A DNA stretch of 64,000 nt from contig NZ_CP119145.1 in NCBI RefSeq assembly GCF_029167625.1, positions 1,612,001-1,676,000 on the forward strand, in the 5' to 3' direction. Each line of letters opens with the position of its first letter. The stretch's first letter is position 1. Both the position numbers and the translations under genes were made by a program. Shown piece after piece: positions 60,096-64,000 of this stretch. The notes under the pieces were generated by a model. The model saw only the letters and a program-made list of their open reading frames with translations, was not told where the DNA came from and did no database searches. This stretch comes from Streptomyces sp. AM 4-1-1. GTDB taxonomy: Bacteria > Actinomycetota > Actinomycetes > Streptomycetales > Streptomycetaceae.

Positions 60096-60786
60096 GGAGT
60101 TGAGAGACGTCCGATCCGGCGGGCAGCTCCTGGGGCGGCGCGCCCCGGGTGAACAGCCGTGCGGGCCGGTCGCCCTGCACATGGGCACGGTCCCCGGAGA
60201 CCCGCAGCCAGGACCCCTCGCGCAGCCCGAGGACCGGTACGTCGTTCTCCTCAAGGAACTCGGTCAGCCGTTCCTCACGGGTCTCGCCCTTGTGCGTGCC
60301 GGCCGGATCGGGGTCGAGGTAGTGCGGGTTGATCTGGAACGGGACCAGGCCCAGCGTCTCGAAGGTCGGCGGCCGCACGATGGGCATGTCGTTGGACGTG
60401 CGCAGGGTGGGCGCCGCCATGTTCGTACCGGCACTGGCGCCCATGTACGGCAGCCCGCCGCGTACCGCGTCGCCGACCGCGTCCCGCAGTCCGGTGCGGC
60501 ACAGCGCGCTCAGCAGCCGGAAGGAGTTCCCGCCACCGATGAACACGGCGTCGCAGGCGGAGAGTTCGGCGACCGGGTCGGCGTTCTCGTGGACGCCCCG
60601 GACGGTGATCGAGGCGGGTTCGAGGGCGGCGCGGACGCGCGCGGTGTACGTGGCGTGGTCGGCGAGCGCGTACGGCACGAAGGCCAGCCGGGCGCGGGGC
60701 GGCAGGAACGCGGTGACGGTGTCGAGGGCGTGTTCCAGGTAACCCTTGCCGTACTGCGTGGAGTTGGAGAGAAGCAGCAGATTCAC
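60058..60786 (-). CDS. pepE: Peptidase E (Asp-dipeptidase), class S51
   Basis: A 242-residue enzyme with catalytic Ser118 in GASAGTN, preceded by FIGGGNSFRLL and followed by INPHYLDP with the His. Cleaves Asp-X dipeptides in the cytoplasm. GTG 60786 follows GAGGAACG. It overlaps the transporter gene by 38 bp tail to tail. Confidence 0.93.
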   Translation of the reverse strand: MNLLLLSNSTQYGKGYLEHALDTVTAFLPPRARLAFVPYALADHATYTARVRAALEPASITVRGVHENADPVAELSACDAVFIGGGNSFRLLSALCRTGLRDAVGDAVRGGLPYMGASAGTNMAAPTLRTSNDMPIVRPPTFETLGLVPFQINPHYLDPDPAGTHKGETREERLTEFLEENDVPVLGLREGSWLRVSGDRAHVQGDRPARLFTRGAPPQELPAGSDVSQLLTRAPRFDVPVR

Positions 60787-60860
60787 GTCGTTCCTCGGAT
60801 CGTTCGGTCGTTCGGGTGTTCCACACCGGCACCGGAGCGGCTGCGGCGCCGGGGCCGGGG

Positions 60861-61685
60861 TCAGTCGCGCGGTCGGCGGGCCCGGCTCTTCGGTCGCTGC
60901 GGGGGATGGGTGAGCCGCCGCTCCAGCGCCTGCGCCGCCTGCCGCAGCGCGTCGAGCCGGTCCTCCGGCGCCCCGCGGAAGCGTTCCTCCGCGCCGCCGA
61001 GGCTGAGGCTGCCGTACGGCTCCCGGCCCAGGAACACCGGTACGGCGACGGTCGCGATCCCGGTGTCGTACTCCCCGACCGTCCAGGCGTACCCCTGCGC
61101 ACGGACCTTCAGCAGCTCCTGTTCGAGCAGGTCGGGGTCGGTCACGGTCCGTTCGGTGAAGCGGGCCATCGGACGGCCCCGGAAGAGCCGGTGGCGCTGC
61201 TCGTCGGGCAGACAGGCGTAGTACGACTTGCTGGTGGCCCCCGCGTGCGCCGGATACAGCTCGCCGACCAGCGGGTAGTAGCGCAGCGGCCCCGCCTCGC
61301 CCTCCTCGGCGGCCACGCAGCGCATGTGGAAGCTGTCCGGCAGACAGAACAGGACGGTGTCGCCGGTCGCCCGGCGCAGCTCCTCCAGCACCGGCCCCGC
61401 CAGCAGCTCCAGTGAGCCGGAGCGTTCCCAGAGCCGGCCCAGGCGCAGCACGGCGGGGCCGATGCGGTAGCGGCGGGTGGCCGGGTCGGAGACCAGGAAA
61501 CCGCGTCCCGCGAGCGTCGCGAGCAGCCGCTGGGCGACGGAGGTGTCCCAGCCGAACTCCTCGGCGACCTCGGTCACACCCCAGTCGGGTCTGGTCCGCT
61601 CGAACGCGAGCAGCACCAGGAGGGCCCGGTCGACGGTCTGCAGGGCGCCGGCCGGGGTGCGTCGGTCGAGATCGAAGTCGGTCAT
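60861..61685 (-). CDS. IclR-family regulator
   Basis: The 274-residue protein has an N-terminal winged helix (VDRALLVLLAFERTRPDWGVTEVAEEFGWDTSVAQRL) and a C-terminal IclR effector domain (HMRCVAAEEGEAGPLRYYPL, HAGATSKSYYACLP). ATG 61685 was preferred because GGTGAG lies 6 nt upstream; ATG 61691 is also in frame. Divergent from the DUF1177-permease genes and probably regulates them. Confidence 0.9.
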   Translation of the reverse strand: MTDFDLDRRTPAGALQTVDRALLVLLAFERTRPDWGVTEVAEEFGWDTSVAQRLLATLAGRGFLVSDPATRRYRIGPAVLRLGRLWERSGSLELLAGPVLEELRRATGDTVLFCLPDSFHMRCVAAEEGEAGPLRYYPLVGELYPAHAGATSKSYYACLPDEQRHRLFRGRPMARFTERTVTDPDLLEQELLKVRAQGYAWTVGEYDTGIATVAVPVFLGREPYGSLSLGGAEERFRGAPEDRLDALRQAAQALERRLTHPPQRPKSRARRPRD

Positions 61686-61717
61686 CGTCATCTCACCATT
61701 CAGACCCGAGTTGCAAA

Positions 61718-61745
61718 TAGCGGGAAACAGTTGCGTTCAACGCTA
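61718..61745. promoter_or_regulatory. Inverted repeat in the IclR/DUF1177 divergent region
   Basis: TAGCG and CGCTA arms 18 bp apart enclose GTTGCGTTCAAC; a second GTTGCA copy lies at 61710. Candidate IclR operator; weak. Confidence 0.35.
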
Positions 61746-61857
61746 TCCGATCCTGACTCTGCTCTCAGCACCCCGGCCCCCGGATCTGCTCGTCGGAACA
61801 CCCGGGCTCATACGGGATCGTCCGGGTGTGTGCCTGATTGAGCGAGAAAGGCCCCCC

Positions 61858-62811
61858 ATGTTGAAGTACGTGCTGGACATCGTCGAGCTCCTGGACGATC
61901 CCGAGGTCGACGGCAAGAGGGTCGTCGGACACCTCGACACCATGGCGGGCGCCGAGGGCTCGTCCGCCGAGGTCACCACGGTCGCGGGCGAGCGGGGGTC
62001 CACGGACTTCGTCGTCGTGCGCATCCCCGGCAGCCGGGGCCGCTCGGCCGGCGGCGACGCCCGCACGCTCGGTGTGGTCGGCCGCCTCGGCGGCATCGGC
62101 GCCCGGCCCGAGGTGACCGGCCTGGTCTCCGACGCGGACGGCGCCGCCGCCGCGCTGGCCGCCGCGGCCAAGCTCCTCGACATGCGCCGCCGCGGCGACG
62201 CGCTGCCCGGTGATGTGGTCGTCGCCACGCACATCTGCCCGAACGCGCCGACCGAGCCGCACGACCCGGTGCCGTTCATGGGCTCGCCCGTGGACATCGC
62301 CACCATGAACCGGCACGAGGTGACCGACGAGATGGAGGCCGTCCTCTCCATCGACACCACCAAGGGCAACCGGATCATCAACCACAAGGGGCTGGCCCTC
62401 TCCCCCACCGTCAAGGAGGGATGGGTGCTGCGGGTCAGCGAGCAGCTCGGCGAGCTGCTGGCCGTGGTGACCGGTGAGCCGTTGGTCACGTACCCCGTGA
62501 CCACGCAGGACATCACCCCGTACGGTAACGGTGTACATCACATCAATTCGATCCTTCAGCCCGCCACCGCGACCACCTCTCCGGTCGTCGGCCTGGCGGT
62601 CACCTCGGCCGCCGCGGTACCGGGCTGCCAGACCGGCGCGAGCCACGAGACGGACATCGCGTCCGCGGCGCGCTACGCCGTGGAGGTCGCCAAGGCCTTC
62701 GGCGGCGGCCACCTGGACTTCCACGACACGGGGGAGTTCGACAACCTCGTCAACCGCTACGGGTCGCTGGCACACCTGCAGACCTTCGGCCGTACACCCC
62801 AGGAGTCCTGA
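61858..62811 (+). CDS. DUF1177 family protein
   Basis: A 317-residue protein with the conserved DUF1177 blocks, including CPNAPTEPHDPVPFMGSPVD, MEAVLSIDTTKGNRI and QTGASHETDIASAARYAVEVA. His/Asp/Glu-rich conserved stretches suggest a metal-dependent hydrolase, but no family activity is known to me. GAAAGG precedes ATG 61858. TGATG overlap with the permease gene implies joint function. Confidence 0.88.
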   Translation: MLKYVLDIVELLDDPEVDGKRVVGHLDTMAGAEGSSAEVTTVAGERGSTDFVVVRIPGSRGRSAGGDARTLGVVGRLGGIGARPEVTGLVSDADGAAAALAAAAKLLDMRRRGDALPGDVVVATHICPNAPTEPHDPVPFMGSPVDIATMNRHEVTDEMEAVLSIDTTKGNRIINHKGLALSPTVKEGWVLRVSEQLGELLAVVTGEPLVTYPVTTQDITPYGNGVHHINSILQPATATTSPVVGLAVTSAAAVPGCQTGASHETDIASAARYAVEVAKAFGGGHLDFHDTGEFDNLVNRYGSLAHLQTFGRTPQES

Positions 62812-64000
62812 TGGCAGCCGCCCCGCGGCCCGCGGCCGAGGCCGGGGTCTCCGAGACCACCAAGAGCATCGGCAGCGACGACTACTCGCTCTCCCGCGTC
62901 CCGCGTGAGAAGCGGTTCGGCTTCTGGAGCATGCTGCTCCAGTGGCTGGCCCAGTCCGGGTCGATCTCGCAGTTCACCCTCGGCGCCACCATCGGTGTCG
63001 GCATGACCTTCCAGAACGCCTTCCTCGCCTTCACGCTCGGCGCGGTGACCCTGGAGATCGTGATCTTCGCGATCGGGCTGGCCGGAATGCGCGAGGGTCT
63101 GGCGACCCCGATGCTGACCCGCTGGGTGGGCTTCGGCAGAAACGGTTCCGCGCTGGTCAGCTTCGTCATCGCGGTCAGTCTCGTCGGCTGGTTCGGCGTG
63201 CAGAACACGATCTTCGGCAACAGCGTGTCCGCGCTGGTCGGCGGCCCGTCCTGGATGTGGTGCGTCATCGCGGGCATCGCCATCACCGCGCTGGTGATCT
63301 TCGGGTTCCGCTACATGGCGGTCTTCGCGAAGATCGTCACCCCGCTCTTCTTCGCCATGGTCGCCTGGTCCATCATCAGCACGCTGAAGGACCACTCCCT
63401 GACGGACCTGATCCACTCGCCCGCGCCCGGTCCGACGATCCCGCTGGCCGTCGCCGCCACCGCCATCGCGGGCGGCTTCATGACCGGCGCGATCGTGGCC
63501 CCGGAGATGACCCGCTACAACCGCAAGGGCTCGCACGTCTTCATCCAGAGCGCCTCCTCGATGATCCTCTCCGAGTACATCGTCGGTCTGACCGGTGTGC
63601 TCCTGGGCCATCTGGTGAAGAGCAACGAGGTCTCGCACATCGTGCTCTCCACCTCCGGCGCCTTCGGCGTCATCGTGGTCCTGATGTCCACCGCCAAGAT
63701 CAACGACTGGAACCTGTACGGCTCCTCGCTGGGCGTCGTGAACTTCTTCCAGGTCGTGTTCGGCAAGCGGCTGCACCGCGGCGCGGTCACCATCGGCCTC
63801 GGCATCGCGGGCACCCTGCTCTCCGCGGTCGGCATCATGACCCACTTCACCGAGTTCCTGACCCTGCTGGGCGTCGCCATCCCGCCCATCGGCGGCATCA
63901 TCGTCGCCGAGTACTGGGTGGTGCGGCGGATGCGGGCCCCGCTGGACGAGACCCGTGAGGCCGAGGTCCTGCCGAGGTCCTCGCCGACCTGGGTGCCGAT
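62811..64000 (+). CDS. NCS1-family (CodB-like) nucleobase/allantoin-type permease, 3'-truncated
   Basis: The frame opens at ATG 62811 (AGGAGTCC upstream) and is still open at the right edge, so the C-terminus is missing. About ten membrane segments are seen. Landmarks are GSISQFTLGATIGVG, GWFGVQNTIFGNS and AIAGGFMTGAIVAPEMTRYNR, as in cytosine permeases. Likely imports a pyrimidine, hydantoin or related nitrogen source for the DUF1177 enzyme. Regulated by IclR presumably. Confidence 0.9.
   Translation, partial: MAAAPRPAAEAGVSETTKSIGSDDYSLSRVPREKRFGFWSMLLQWLAQSGSISQFTLGATIGVGMTFQNAFLAFTLGAVTLEIVIFAIGLAGMREGLATPMLTRWVGFGRNGSALVSFVIAVSLVGWFGVQNTIFGNSVSALVGGPSWMWCVIAGIAITALVIFGFRYMAVFAKIVTPLFFAMVAWSIISTLKDHSLTDLIHSPAPGPTIPLAVAATAIAGGFMTGAIVAPEMTRYNRKGSHVFIQSASSMILSEYIVGLTGVLLGHLVKSNEVSHIVLSTSGAFGVIVVLMSTAKINDWNLYGSSLGVVNFFQVVFGKRLHRGAVTIGLGIAGTLLSAVGIMTHFTEFLTLLGVAIPPIGGIIVAEYWVVRRMRAPLDETREAEVLPRSSPTWVP

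Overview
The window is a GC-rich stretch of a Streptomyces-type chromosome. Third codon positions are strongly G/C, GTG starts are common, Shine-Dalgarno sites are AGGAG/GGAGG-like, translational coupling through ATGA/GTGA overlaps is frequent, secreted proteins carry Tat or lipoprotein signals, and an actinobacterial rnpB is present. All calls come from reading the sequence; no database search was run.

Layout. 1-4032: an Efe iron system (efeO cut by the left edge, efeB, efeU) plus a lipoprotein. 4086-10370: a stand-alone primase-polymerase-like protein lacking a catalytic Asp, an Rsm22-type protein, a Bcr/CflA exporter, the wreck of a Gfo/Idh/MocA oxidoreductase, and phoD. 10659-17393: a secreted lamin-tail protein, a VOC protein, a large ATP-binding LuxR regulator and an M4 metalloprotease with a chitin-binding tail. 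17731-27766: an iron-siderophore block (SIP reductase, heterodimeric ABC transporter, FecE/FecD/FecC/FecB-type importer, AraC regulator) with two iron boxes. 28104-34901: a pentose operon (PfkB kinase, RbsC, RbsB, RbsA, RbsD, DeoC-like aldolase, GntR regulator) behind a perfect operator-like palindrome. 35201-46090: an eleven-gene minus-strand catabolic cluster in which a polar-amino-acid-type ABC importer brackets a two-component flavin monooxygenase, an aldehyde dehydrogenase, an amidohydrolase, CMD and NIPSNAP proteins and a PucR regulator. 46391-54094: an APH-like kinase, rnpB, yaaA, eda, the RNase H/phosphatase - zinc-ribbon - Nif3 trio and a second iron-siderophore binding protein with its own iron box. 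55156-64000: a histidine kinase without a visible partner, two DHA2 exporters (one with a carboxypeptidase-regulatory-like tail), peptidase E, and an IclR / DUF1177 / NCS1-permease locus running off the right edge.

Themes. Iron is the main one: Efe uptake, the SIP-ABC-Fec block and a second ferri-siderophore receptor, with three sites resembling the DmdR/IdeR iron box. The second is carbon and nitrogen scavenging: the pentose operon, the flavin-monooxygenase cluster, eda and the NCS1 permease. The third is a set of short tandem repeats, several with units of about 15-17 bp, almost all in intergenic DNA.

Best candidates for something undescribed: the 35.2-46.1 kb cluster, whose substrate cannot be read from the sequence; the heterodimeric ABC pair at 18728-22218, whose damaged motifs are exactly complementary; and the divergent DeoC paired with a PfkB kinase and an Rbs importer.
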